Below are positions 16,842-25,018 of a DNA stretch of 35,633 nt, piece by piece. The stretch covers positions 1 through 35,633 of the forward strand of contig CAYRFQ010000082.1 in assembly GCA_964423615.1 (NCBI GenBank), read 5' to 3'. The DNA is from CAYRFQ01 sp964423615 (GTDB lineage Bacteria; Planctomycetota; Planctomycetia; Gemmatales; Gemmataceae). Made by a program: the position numbers and the translations under genes. The notes beneath the pieces were generated by a model. The model worked only from the letters and a program-made list of their open reading frames with translations, ran no database searches and was not told the DNA's origin. Every line of letters begins with the position of its first letter. Position 1 is the stretch's first letter.

Positions 16842-17804
16842 CTATTTCTTCAACTCCGGATCCTTCTCCGCATCCTCTTTGTAGTACAGCTTCGATGGGA
16901 TGAGAATTTCGGGTGGGACTTCGTCGCCGTTGAAGTGTTTGACGATCTGTTCAATGGTGACTCGTCCGATTTTGTCCGGGAACTGGATCGGGTCACAGAC
17001 GATCTTGCCTTCGAGAATCGCCTCTTTACCAATACGTTGACCGTCGAAAGCAATGATCTTCACCTGGTCCACTTTGGTTCCGAGGCCGGCGTAAGCGCCC
17101 AACGCCGATGGGTCGTTGATCGCAAAAATGGCGGCGAGGTCGGGATGGGCTTCTATGGCATCCTCGGCCGCCTGTTTGCCTTCGTCGCGGACACCGCCGC
17201 CGTCGTACGTGGCCACAATTTGAATTTTGTTCCCCGTCGTCTCGCCGTTGTGAGCCTCGATGACTTCCGTGAAACCTCGAACGCGAAGTTGGCAAGAGGC
17301 AGCCTGAGGAAAATGCAAAACTGCGACTTTCCCGCCCCCTTCACCGAGTAACTTGACCATCGCCTCGCCTGCCAACTTGCCGCCTTGGTAGTTGTCTGTG
17401 GCTACGTGGCAAACAACTTTGGCGTCCGTCCCGCTATATCGCAAGTCGTTCGTGAAGACGGGAATGCCAGCCTCATTGGCTTTCTGGATAGCTGGTCCAA
17501 TGGCCTTGGAGTCACACGGGTTAAGAACGATGGCAGAAACGCCTTTGACGATGAACTCGTTGATCTGGTCGGCTTGCTTTTTCGAGTTGCGGTCGCCATC
17601 AACAACGATCAGTTCGTAGCCGTGTTTCTTGGCCTCGGCTTCCATGTTGTCGGCAATGACTTGGAAAAACGGATTCGTGAGGGTAAGCGCAGAGTAGCCA
17701 ATCGTGCCTTTTTTCTCGCGGCCATTTTTCTCCTCGTTTTGGCCACCACAACCAACAATTACCAGGGAGAGGCTGAGCCATAGCAACGCAGTTAAACGTT
17801 TCAT
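16842..17804 (-). CDS. Sugar ABC transporter substrate-binding lipoprotein (RbsB-like)
   Basis: This 320-residue protein has a lipoprotein signal peptide with VIVGC (Cys19) and a periplasmic-binding-protein fold of the ribose/galactose type: IGYSALTLTNPFFQVIADNMEAEA near the N-terminus, DQINEFIVKGVSAIVLNPCDS, a hinge segment, and AAIFAINDPSALGAYAGL near the C-terminus. It captures a pentose, hexose or related ligand outside the cytoplasm and delivers it to the permease. It is the first gene of a binding protein-ATPase-permease operon; the ATPase start lies about a dozen bases after its stop. The ligand is unknown. Confidence 0.92.
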   Translation of the reverse strand: MKRLTALLWLSLSLVIVGCGGQNEEKNGREKKGTIGYSALTLTNPFFQVIADNMEAEAKKHGYELIVVDGDRNSKKQADQINEFIVKGVSAIVLNPCDSKAIGPAIQKANEAGIPVFTNDLRYSGTDAKVVCHVATDNYQGGKLAGEAMVKLLGEGGGKVAVLHFPQAASCQLRVRGFTEVIEAHNGETTGNKIQIVATYDGGGVRDEGKQAAEDAIEAHPDLAAIFAINDPSALGAYAGLGTKVDQVKIIAFDGQRIGKEAILEGKIVCDPIQFPDKIGRVTIEQIVKHFNGDEVPPEILIPSKLYYKEDAEKDPELKK

Positions 17805-18058
17805 AAATAGTTTCCGAGTCGTAAATTGGAAATTCCTTACAGTTGACAGCGGCAGGCAACGGGCGTAGTTCTAAGGGATTGTTGATGGCTGTGCGGACAA
17901 TGCAAGAAAGTTGCAACCACTGCGAGTCACTGTTCCTTTTCCGCGCAGTTCTCAATAACATCGTTTCCATCCCACTACCCGTGCCTTTGCCGGAGTTCGC
18001 ACAGCTTGGGAACTCCTCGCCAAAACAACAGCGTAATCGAAGGAGCAGACCAATTACA

Positions 18059-18910
18059 TTGAATTTCCTCAGCCAACTGACCGGATCGTTCTCTCAACCT
18101 TGCGCAGAAAATCCCACCGTCGCGATGGTCGAGGCAGCCTATCATCATCACAACATGGATTGGCGTTACATGAATTGCGAGGTGGCCCCCGAAAACCTCG
18201 GGGACGCCGTGCGTGGAGCGCGTGCCATGAATTGGAAAGGTTTCAATCTCTCGATCCCGCACAAGGTCACCGTCATCGAACATCTCGACGGGTTAGGCGA
18301 ATCGGCCAGGATCATTGGTGCCGTCAACTGTGCCGTCAATCGCAGCGGCCAGTTCATCGGCGAGAATACCGACGGCAAGGGTTTTCTCGATTCTCTGAAA
18401 GAAAAAATCGATCCGACCAACAAACGTATGGTCATGTTCGGTGCTGGGGGAGCCGCCCGTGCGATCGGCGTCGAAGTCGCCCTCGCCGGAGCCACGCACG
18501 TAACCATTGTCAACCGAGGCGTCGAACGCGGACAAGTCCTGACTAATCTGTTGAACGAGAAGACAACCACCCAAGCCGAGTTCGTCGAATGGAAGGGAGA
18601 TTACGAAGTCCCCACGGACACCGACATTGTTGTCAACGCCACGAGCATCGGTCTCTTTCCTGACGTCGATGCCCGCGTCGCGGTCAATCTCGAAACGTTG
18701 ACTGACAACATGGTCATTGCCGACGTCATCCCAAACCCGCCGAGAACGCGCCTTGTACGTGACGCCGAAGCACGCGGATGCACGGTCATCGATGGACTCG
18801 GGATGCTCGTCAACCAAGGGGTCATCGGCATCAAATACTGGTCCAACATCGATGTCGATCCGTCCGTGATGCGTGCCAAACTGGAAGAGTTGTTTGGAGC
18901 ACCAGCTTAG
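18059..18910 (+). CDS. aroE: Shikimate dehydrogenase (AroE), non-ATG start
   Basis: The enzyme reduces 3-dehydroshikimate to shikimate with NADPH in the cytoplasm. Counted from TTG 18059 it has 283 residues. The catalytic Lys69 is in FNLSIPHK, Asp105 in GENTDGKGF, and the NADP loop is FGAGGAAR (about 127-134). The last part has DVIPNPPRTRL and GLGMLVNQG, as usual. The N-terminal SLSP motif is replaced by SQPCAENPT, a form I would expect in planctomycete AroE proteins. No ATG occurs before the conserved region. The start is TTG 18059, or the rarer ATT at 18053, which has GAAGGAG seven bases ahead; a frame open to 17843 gives an implausible N-terminus. It is divergent from the sugar transporter operon and completes the function missing from the AroE half of the fused AroD protein. 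Confidence 0.88.
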   Translation: MNFLSQLTGSFSQPCAENPTVAMVEAAYHHHNMDWRYMNCEVAPENLGDAVRGARAMNWKGFNLSIPHKVTVIEHLDGLGESARIIGAVNCAVNRSGQFIGENTDGKGFLDSLKEKIDPTNKRMVMFGAGGAARAIGVEVALAGATHVTIVNRGVERGQVLTNLLNEKTTTQAEFVEWKGDYEVPTDTDIVVNATSIGLFPDVDARVAVNLETLTDNMVIADVIPNPPRTRLVRDAEARGCTVIDGLGMLVNQGVIGIKYWSNIDVDPSVMRAKLEELFGAPA

Positions 18911-18946
18911 GTTGGCGTTCCATGACGAAGTCATTCCCATCGTTTT

Positions 18947-19040
18947 GGGGCTCTCAACACTCAGGAGAGGTTGAAAATCGACCAGGAATACAACATCCAG
19001 GATGAATGATCTCTCCTGCGTTCCGACATCCTTGAGCCCC
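18947..19040. other. Nested inverted-repeat element between convergent genes
   Basis: Outer arms GGGGCTC (18947-18953) and GAGCCCC (19034-19040) and inner arms CAGGAGAG (18962-18969) and CTCTCCTG (19011-19018) are both perfect and nested. Inside, GTTG (18970-18973) can pair with CAAC (18991-18994). The 41-base inner loop and lack of a T-run do not suit an ordinary terminator. It may be a structured RNA or a 3'-end protecting element between aroE and the gene ending at 19117. Confidence 0.45.
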
Positions 19041-19116
19041 CAGCCCCCGCAGCTCTTGTTCCTCGATCAAACTCATAGTCGACCGGCTCCACACAGCCGT
19101 TCTTCAGCTCATCCCA

Positions 19117-19827
19117 TCAACTGATTGGGACTTCCCAGAACTCGATATACTGGCGTTCCGGATAGTACCGATAGTAAACCAACCGGACCCCACAAATCGG
19201 TCCTTCCACACGGCGTTGAAAGTAGTCGATGGCTTCCTCGTCAAACCCTTCTGCAACGTAAATTTGCCAGACGAACGGAGCGCCACAACGCTGACGGGTG
19301 GCTACTTGGTGCCCGAACGCTGTCGCCAGTTGCATCGTCAAGTTTCGACGGTAGCCGTAAAATTTCTGAGAAAAGCAGTGGTAATGGCTCCACAGTGACC
19401 GTGGAAAACCGGGAGATATGGATTCAAGCCGGGAAACGTATCGCTGCATCTGGGCGTGGAGGCTACTGCACGAAACGCCGCGTTTTTTGGAAATCGTTGG
19501 GACCTTCGTCTCGACGACATGGAATTGGAAAAAGGGGTCAACAAACAATAAATCAGCCGAAGCTCGTGCGTCGAGCCTTCCATATTTTTCCGCGGCAAGC
19601 AAGACTATCGGCCGGTGAGAGAAGATCGCTTCCGGGCTCCGAGCAATCCATTCTTCGAGGTCCTTTTCGTCGTACTTGCCTCTTCCCAGACGATCGGTAT
19701 AGATCGAAAGACCAACGCGTTGCCCACGGTCTCGAAGTCGTGGACATCGAAGGAGCGTCTTCCCCGGAATACCCGGAGGGCGGACGATTCGAAATGTCGA
19801 GAGCAATTTATCCGGTGGTCTGGACAT
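19117..19827 (-). CDS. Hypothetical protein with PD-(D/E)xK nuclease-like core
   Basis: This 236-residue protein has a segment typical of restriction-endonuclease-like folds: EKDLEEWIARSPEAIF (helix with Glu), then RLDARASADLLFVDPFF (Asp) and FHVVETKV (ExK) at about residues 87-112, followed by a helix with a Gln/Tyr pattern (LHAQMQRYVSRL). This recalls the NucS/DUF91-type core, in which Asp and ExK bind the metal ion. The C-terminal half (AFVWQIYVAEGFDEEAIDYFQRR and a Tyr-rich end) is unfamiliar. The start at 19827 has GGGAG directly against the ATG, so a later start is possible. The small membrane protein gene lies 133 bases upstream. Function as a nuclease is only suggested. Confidence 0.6.
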   Translation of the reverse strand: MSRPPDKLLSTFRIVRPPGIPGKTLLRCPRLRDRGQRVGLSIYTDRLGRGKYDEKDLEEWIARSPEAIFSHRPIVLLAAEKYGRLDARASADLLFVDPFFQFHVVETKVPTISKKRGVSCSSLHAQMQRYVSRLESISPGFPRSLWSHYHCFSQKFYGYRRNLTMQLATAFGHQVATRQRCGAPFVWQIYVAEGFDEEAIDYFQRRVEGPICGVRLVYYRYYPERQYIEFWEVPIS

Positions 19828-19960
19828 CTCCCGAAATCCTGTCGCGAACGGTTGTTTATTGGCATCATCCCCACCGGCGGAACGGATTTCGTCTATCTGG
19901 TCGTTTTCGCCCCACCGATATTCACCAAAACTTAGGAGTTTTCTGGGATGGATCGGCGAG

Positions 19961-20089
19961 CTACTTGTCTTCGGATGGCCGGGGACCGGGTGGCCCTTGT
20001 TTCTCTCGGTTCATATTCACAATCCGGACCAAAGTCCACACGCTAATAACAACCGCCACGGCGATCGGTACCCAAATCCCGCTAGACAT
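19961..20089 (-). CDS. Small 42-residue single-TM membrane protein
   Basis: An ATG at 20089 with GGGGAG eight bases upstream opens a 42-residue frame that ends at TAG 19961-19963. It starts MSSGIWVPIAVAVVISVW, a membrane helix (about residues 5-24), and ends in a polar tail with MNREKQGPPGPRPSEDK. The gene begins 25 bases after the stop of the TIM-barrel gene on the same strand and is very likely cotranscribed with it. Such short membrane proteins are often missed; the ribosome-binding site, sensible hydrophobic/polar layout and operon position support it. No family recognised. Confidence 0.65.
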   Translation of the reverse strand: MSSGIWVPIAVAVVISVWTLVRIVNMNREKQGPPGPRPSEDK

Positions 20090-20114
20090 CGTTGTGCTCC
20101 CCTTTTCCAAGTCG

Positions 20115-20957
20115 TTAGGCTTCCGCAAGACATTCTTTCAAATGCTCAATCCCGTGACGAATGTCAGCCAGGCGTTGTTGTTGGTCACCGACTTCTCGTT
20201 CGATGAAGAGAGGGCCTTGATAGCCAACTTTTTTGAGTGCTTTGACGAATTGCTTGATGTTTACCTGTCCATGGCCGAGCGGGACTTCTTCACCCCACGT
20301 GCCAGGGGTGGTTGTGCGGTTGGCGTCCTTGACATGGACCGTTCGGATGTCTGGCCCCAAGATTTCGACCGCTCGCAGAGGGTCGCCCTTGTCGTAAAGC
20401 AGCATGTTGGCGGGATCGAAATTCACTTTGAGGTTCGGACACTTGAGTTCGTCGAGAGTCAAACGGAGGAGGTCCGCCGTCTCCTGACCCGTCTCGAAGG
20501 CAATCGTGACGTTCTTCTCCTTGCCGAGGTCGCTCACTTTCGAGAGCGTGTCGAGGAAGGCCTTCCGCTCCGGGTCGTTGGGTTCGGGAATGAAACCGGC
20601 ATGGAGCATCAAGTCCGACAAATTCAAGGCCAACGTTCGGTCGAGCGCCCACTGGAGCCGTTCGATTCGTTCGGGACGCAAAGCCGGATCACCGAAACCG
20701 CCTGTCTTTTGAATCGTCTGGGGAGTCGTGTAGTCCTCGCCCGGAAAGCCGAGCATCGCCCCAAGCATCTGGAATCCTGCAGAATTGGCCGCTTCCGGCA
20801 TTTGGTCGCCTTCGTCCCACGACGCGTGATGAGGATCACCACATGCGATTTGCACGACATCGATCCCGAGTTGGTCCATAAATCCCTTGAGTTCGGGAAC
20901 ACTCTTGACTTGCAAAGACCAACTACAAAGACCCACGGCCAAAGGCTCGACTGACAT
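20115..20957 (-). CDS. Sugar phosphate isomerase/epimerase family protein (AP-endonuclease-2 TIM barrel)
   Basis: The protein has 280 residues from ATG 20957, with GGGAG seven bases upstream; an open frame back to 21089 is not plausible protein. It has the xylose-isomerase-like TIM barrel: VGLCSWSLQVKSVPELKGFMDQLGIDVVQ at the start, then metal-site candidates in IAFETG (Glu), NFDPANM (Asp), VHVKDAN (His) and LFIEREVG (Glu) in the right order. Family members isomerise or epimerise sugars or inositol derivatives in the cytoplasm, using a divalent metal. The substrate is not determinable. A small membrane protein gene follows immediately. Confidence 0.88.
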   Translation of the reverse strand: MSVEPLAVGLCSWSLQVKSVPELKGFMDQLGIDVVQIACGDPHHASWDEGDQMPEAANSAGFQMLGAMLGFPGEDYTTPQTIQKTGGFGDPALRPERIERLQWALDRTLALNLSDLMLHAGFIPEPNDPERKAFLDTLSKVSDLGKEKNVTIAFETGQETADLLRLTLDELKCPNLKVNFDPANMLLYDKGDPLRAVEILGPDIRTVHVKDANRTTTPGTWGEEVPLGHGQVNIKQFVKALKKVGYQGPLFIEREVGDQQQRLADIRHGIEHLKECLAEA

Positions 20958-21102
20958 CACCAGCTCCCTCAACAGGATTAAAAAGCACGGATTGTGGGAT
21001 GAAACGCCATCATTCAACAAATGGTACCCGTATCGAAAACAAACAGAAAAGTTTTGGTTAAAGTTCAGCCTCACTCGACACGCAATCAAGGGATCATTCG
21101 CT

Positions 21103-21130
21103 CCAGTCCCCAGTCCCCAGTCCCCAGTCC
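21103..21130. repeat. Short tandem repeat, 7-base unit AGTCCCC
   Basis: About four copies of a seven-base unit (AGTCCCC) run from 21103 to 21130 between the TIM-barrel gene and clpS. No function is apparent; copy number may vary between strains. Confidence 0.8.
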
Positions 21131-21235
21131 TCGGTCGTGCTTACGGTCGTTTCATCCCCCGACTACCTAATATCGTAAACAGATAGGCGTCACTTTCATC
21201 TTGCCAAATCTTCACCAAGATGCAACGAAGAACCA

Positions 21236-21583
21236 TCATGCCGGTTCGATCATACAATCCAGTGGACCGAGTTTGGCTCCGTCATGGACACGAGTCTCGT
21301 GGAACGTTCGGATCTGTTCGACTTTCAATTCGGCGACCTCTTTCGTCCCAGTCCATATGATAGCCCGGCCACTGGTATGAGCTTCTTCAGTAAACTGAAA
21401 GGCTCTTTCCTGTGATACGCCGAGAACTTTCCGAAGAACGCTCATGACGAACTCGAAGGAGTGATGATCATCGTTGAGTAAGATCACGTTGTGTGGAGGA
21501 ATTTGCCGGGTGCGTCTTTCGCTCTCCGTTTCGGTTGCGGTCCCAGCGCCTCCCTGACCTGGAAATGTCGTCTCGTCGGGCAT
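21236..21583 (-). CDS. clpS: ATP-dependent Clp protease adaptor ClpS
   Basis: This 115-residue protein carries the ClpS core: NVILLNDDHHSFEFVMSVLRKVLG (about residues 32-55) with the NDD motif lining the N-degron pocket, then AFQFTEEAHTSGRAIIWTGTKEVAELKVEQI. The first 30 residues are a polar, flexible extension with Gly/Thr/Glu and Arg. ClpS delivers proteins with destabilising N-terminal residues to ClpAP/ClpCP. The usual second-helix HxxG-type pocket is a little different here (HTSGRAII), as in other ClpS-like proteins outside proteobacteria. GAGGAGAGG precedes the ATG at 21583. No clpA is next to it; the nearest genes are unrelated. Confidence 0.9.
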   Translation of the reverse strand: MPDETTFPGQGGAGTATETESERRTRQIPPHNVILLNDDHHSFEFVMSVLRKVLGVSQERAFQFTEEAHTSGRAIIWTGTKEVAELKVEQIRTFHETRVHDGAKLGPLDCMIEPA

Positions 21584-21933
21584 AGACCTCTCCTCTGTGA
21601 ATCCACAGTGATTTCATCATCGAAATTCGGGTTGAGATAAAACAGCACGCGATGCCAAATTGTACTACACGAGATGAGATCGAACGAGGTGGGATTTTGG
21701 GCCTGTGATTGGAGCTTCGCTGTGACGTCGCAAATTGGTCGGTAGCCACTTGTAGGGACCCGCGAACTACGTCTTCCTCGAAAAAACTGGAACAAATGCC
21801 TAGAGGCTCGCGGATACCTGCACCCTAAAAACGGAACTGAAAGACCTCACTCAACAATAACGCGTTAAACTCCAAAGACCCAAAAATAGGACACTCGCAT
21901 CGTTGCTTGCCCTTGATCACCTCGCATAACCAA
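21584..21933. other. Intergenic region upstream of clpS
   Basis: No gene is supported. It should hold the clpS promoter and the 3' end of the gene at 21934. I saw no clear promoter boxes or hairpins. Confidence 0.4.
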
Positions 21934-22662
21934 CTAAGAGGCCATCTCTTTTGGTGATTTGGGATACCACTTGTTACCGACGATGGGTTTGGCTTGGAGG
22001 TCTTCGGCGGTCAGTGACGGAGGCCATTCGCTGAACTCCTCGGTGGTGGGCAAGGCTCCTTTGACTGCGAGGACTTTTGGCTCTGACTCCTTGAGAATGG
22101 CTTGGGTAGGGTCCACCAACGGAAGACCGTGACCAGCTCGAGCCAAATTGATTCCCTGAATGATCGTCAGGGCCGTAGCCTGAGGAATTCGCCGTCCCAT
22201 CGCTACACTCTCCAACACGGCCGTCGACAACGCACAAATGGCCGACAGCCCGGCAACGGTCATCCCTTTCGTTTCATCAAGCAGTTCGATCAAACCAACA
22301 ATTTTGTAATGGCCAGGAACGAGAACCTTCTTGGGGTCCAACGTTTCGGCATTCTCGTCCTTGTCTTGAATCAACTTGTTCAATTCCTTCACAATGGTTT
22401 CCGCTTGTTTCCGTCGGATCGGGTCGTTCTGACGGACTTTTGCCAACACCGCTTTGGTCATATCCTTCTTCGTCAGAGCCCCTTGCAACGCCTTCTTGTC
22501 GATATCATGTTTGGCGAGTAGCTGTGCAAATTGCGCGATGTACCAAACATTCTCCACTTCGTGAAACGCCCCTCGTTTGTTGCCTTGTTCCCTTTTTTCG
22601 GCGGCTTTCCGGGGCTTGGATTTCATCGGCTTTACGTCCGGTTTTATTGCTGGCACAGTCAT
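21934..22662 (-). CDS. Hypothetical Lys-rich protein with possible helix-turn-helix region
   Basis: The protein has 242 residues from ATG 22662, which has AAGGAG eight bases upstream; the frame open to 22743 adds residues without support. The N-terminus is Lys/Arg/Pro rich (KPMKSKPRKAAEKREQGNKRG). A helical segment (FAQLLAKHDIDKKALQGALTKKD) follows, then a stretch near residues 137-180 (GMTVAGLSAICALSTAVLES, ending GRRIPQATALTIIQGINLA) that loosely fits a repressor-like helix-turn-helix with the G-R-IP turn and two helices. The C-terminus is acidic and Trp/Pro rich. It could be a DNA-binding regulator, but that is weak. Not recognised as a named family. Confidence 0.65.
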   Translation of the reverse strand: MTVPAIKPDVKPMKSKPRKAAEKREQGNKRGAFHEVENVWYIAQFAQLLAKHDIDKKALQGALTKKDMTKAVLAKVRQNDPIRRKQAETIVKELNKLIQDKDENAETLDPKKVLVPGHYKIVGLIELLDETKGMTVAGLSAICALSTAVLESVAMGRRIPQATALTIIQGINLARAGHGLPLVDPTQAILKESEPKVLAVKGALPTTEEFSEWPPSLTAEDLQAKPIVGNKWYPKSPKEMAS

Positions 22663-22812
22663 GGCTTTTACTCCTTGTCGAAAAGTGTGACTTCTTGTTG
22701 TAGATTTTGGAACCAAGAAGTCAACAAAATGAAAAGAAAACACGAGTCCATGACCACCACAGACCTTTCATGATTCCGAGGCTCATGACTCTGTTTGCCC
22801 ATACTGACGATG

Positions 22813-23092
22813 TATAATAGGGTTCATGGGTCCTCGAACCACGAGGTTCGATGCTACGCAATTGGGACCAACATCATGGCCTTCGCCGCGGCCAATGTTT
22901 GGGAGAAAGTCTCGATCCCGAGGAGAGTTCCTCAAGCGGGCTCAAAAAACAGGAGGTCGAGTCCTCGAAATCTGGAGGTAATGGTGCTCGGCATGACGTC
23001 CACCACCCGAGCGTCAAACTGATCCCGAAAAGTGTCATCCCGACAATGACTTTGTACAAAGAGAGGCGTGCCGCGGACTTAAGGTCCGCGGC
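22813..23092. ncRNA. Hairpin-rich intergenic element (candidate structured RNA)
   Basis: A perfect TATAAT at 22813-22818 precedes a run of inverted repeats: GGTCC (22829-22833) with GGACC (22865-22869) enclosing TCGAACC/GGTTCGA (22834-22851, ACGA loop); CCAACAT plus TGGCC (22868-22881) with GGCCA plus ATGTTTGG (22890-22902); GAGGA/TCCTC (about 22920-22933); GCTCGG/CCGAGC (about 22986-23012); and a nine-base-pair stem GCCGCGGAC/GTCCGCGGC (23070-23092). The stems are consecutive and would fit a folded RNA of about 270 bases. On the minus strand the same region lies between two genes and also holds a short frame from 23038 to 22874 with a hydrophobic start (MTLFGISLTLGWW), so a small protein is an alternative. 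It does not match RNase P, tmRNA or SRP RNA motifs that I know. Confidence 0.3.
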
Positions 23093-23160
23093 GAATTTGA
23101 AAAGAAATTATCAAACAGATGTGATGGGGCAGAAGATAAGGGACGTGAAACAGAAGTGAG

Positions 23161-23952
23161 TTAACTATTCATGCGGTCGGGACAAGGAAATGGTACGCTC
23201 ATCGGAAGACCTCCAAGCCAACGGCTTTGTCGAAGCTCATGACAAATCACGTCACGGTAGTAAGCAAGCCTCTCTTGGGAGTCGTTGAGGACTCCACCAA
23301 ACGCTCGGTAAGCGTCAAGGTAAACGAGTGGAACTCCGACCTCTTTGATACGCAATCCTTGTGCGACGGCTTGCACCCAAAGTTGAAGTGGCATTCCCCA
23401 GCCTGTTTCCGTGATGTTCAATTTCGTAAGAGCTTCGCGCCGATACGCCTTGAAACCACAGAACGAATCAGTCAATTGCAGGCCCAAAGTCGCGTTGAGT
23501 TCCTGAGTAATTAGTTGATTGATGGCCTTACGATCTTCGGGAACAGTCGTGTTTTGCCGAAAATCTTGCAAGTAACGGCTGCCGCTGACAATGTCGACGT
23601 CGTGGATCGCTTCAAGCAACACCGGAATCCTTGCTGGTTCGTGCTGGCCGTCGCAATCGGTCGTCACCAAAACGTCGAAATCGTGCTCCAACGCATAATC
23701 AAAGGCCGAAATAAGGGCCGCACCATATCCTCGGTTATTCGGATGTGTGACGACTTGGACGTCCGAAAGCTCGGCAAGGAGTTCTGTCGTGTGATCAGTT
23801 GATCCGTCGTTAACGACCAAAACATGCTCGCAATAACGTCGAACTTCGTTCAAAACTGCGTGGAGGTTTGATTCTTCGTTATATACCGGTACAGCAGTCA
23901 GTATGCTCACGACAGTCTCTTGATCCTTCCTATTCCCATCGACCACCATCAT
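23161..23952 (-). CDS. Glycosyltransferase family 2 (dolichol-phosphate-mannose synthase-like)
   Basis: The protein of up to 263 residues has the GT-A fold signature set: LTAVPVYNEESNLHAVLNEV, VVNDGSTDHT, NNRGYGAALISAFDYAL, and DVLVTTDCDGQHEP (metal/nucleotide-sugar binding Asp), then GSRYL and FCGFKAYRREAL. This is the dolichyl-phosphate mannosyltransferase type. No membrane helices are seen, so it is probably soluble or peripheral and transfers a sugar from a nucleotide-sugar, likely to a lipid carrier or glycan. The ATG at 23952 lacks a good ribosome-binding site; GTG at 23910 (in front of SILTAVPVYNE) is an alternative that also leaves the fold complete. Confidence 0.9.
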   Translation of the reverse strand: MMVVDGNRKDQETVVSILTAVPVYNEESNLHAVLNEVRRYCEHVLVVNDGSTDHTTELLAELSDVQVVTHPNNRGYGAALISAFDYALEHDFDVLVTTDCDGQHEPARIPVLLEAIHDVDIVSGSRYLQDFRQNTTVPEDRKAINQLITQELNATLGLQLTDSFCGFKAYRREALTKLNITETGWGMPLQLWVQAVAQGLRIKEVGVPLVYLDAYRAFGGVLNDSQERLAYYRDVICHELRQSRWLGGLPMSVPFPCPDRMNS

Positions 23953-25018
23953 TCAGTGTAGGAGGCAACAGCGGAAAGTTCGAGGCCAAAGCGTTCCAAA
24001 AATGGCAGAAGATATGAGAGAGTACAGATAATGCCGAGGTTCCGCTGGTGTTAGGTCAGTCGTGTTAGCTATTAGAACCTCAGTACTTCGGCCTGATCCA
24101 CGGCCACTCGAAGAACTTGTCGAGCAAGGCTCAGAAATGGAACCTCATCTCGATGCCGTCAAACGTCCCGGTTTTGATATCTTGAATGTAGATAACCAAA
24201 AAGTCGGGCGCGAACCAATTTCGAGAAAGGCATAGATGAGTTTGGAGAGATTTGGAGTGCTCCCGAACACTTCTCGAAATACCAAAGGCGGATACCGATA
24301 TCAGCATTCAACGCTCCTGGAATCCTCCGACTCCGTGCCCCGGTGGCCACATACCAACGTACAGATTGATCCGGTGGTCATAACTGGCCAGAAGGACCAT
24401 GACTCCATTACCTTTTCATTCATTCTAAAGTTGAAGATCTCATGAAGTCAACTTGGGATGACTTTCTCTCTGAAATGGTTCGCAGTCTGTTAAGTGCGTG
24501 GTTAATTGGACGTACGGGCCAACACAGTTGCGAAGCCACCTGACTCCTCGCGTGTCGCTCTACAGCTCGGTCGAATCGGTCTTGGGTGTTTTTCGAGACT
24601 TCAACCTCGGCTGAGAGTTTTCATTGAGACGTCGGAACAGCTGTATTACATCGACTCTGATCCTAGGCTCGAAAGAAACCGGAAAAAACATCGGTAGAAT
24701 TGTGGCACACAACTTGACAAAATAACAGAACGTAATGATGAAGCCTGCAGGTTGCTCTAATTTGAGACGTTCGTGTTGGATACCAGCCGGTGGACAAGGG
24801 AAGGCTCTCTTCTTGTCAATTTCCCTTGGCTTTTGACAGGCGTGAAATCAGCCGACCCATACGCTACTGTCTCAAAATCAAGAGCCCACCAGTCAAACAT
24901 GTTAGCTTCGAACCGCTCGGACGTCCTCTCACATTATCTATTTGCAGGAAGTTCTTGTGGTATTTTTCTCCAGTCAGGAAATCGACCATTTCTCTGGCGT
25001 CGTCTTAATAGTGGTGGT
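23953..25018. other. Long gene-free region upstream of the ECF sigma factor
   Basis: About 1 kb without a convincing gene; short frames here have no start signals and unlikely compositions. GAGGTTC at about 24036 and GAACCTC at about 24076 form a spaced inverted repeat. Two weak promoter candidates precede the sigma gene: TTGACA at 24714-24719 without a good -10, and GGAACA (24634-24639) with TCTGAT 16 bases on, which resembles ECF-type promoters. Confidence 0.4.
24634..24661 (+). promoter_or_regulatory. Possible ECF-type promoter of the sigma/anti-sigma operon
   Basis: GGAACA at 24634-24639 and TCTGAT at 24656-24661 are 16 bases apart, like the GGAAC / TCT-type boxes read by many ECF sigma factors. 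If used, the sigma gene would be autoregulated with an unusually long leader of about 350 bases. Both boxes are short and could occur by chance. Confidence 0.2.

Noticed and set aside
19125..20954. 609-residue open frame on the plus strand
   Set aside because: It is antisense to three minus-strand genes with recognisable motifs and ribosome-binding sites. Its translation has no family features.
21103..21130. CRISPR-like repeat
   Set aside because: The unit is only seven bases, directly repeated without spacers, so it is a simple tandem repeat.
22813..23092. RNase P RNA, tmRNA or SRP RNA
   Set aside because: None of the conserved cores I know is present (no GAGGAAAGUCC core, no tRNA-like CCA end, no GGAAGCAGC loop).
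22851..23159. 102-residue plus-strand frame in the hairpin-rich region
   Set aside because: The composition is polar and repetitive, there is no ribosome-binding site, and the hairpins explain the sequence better.
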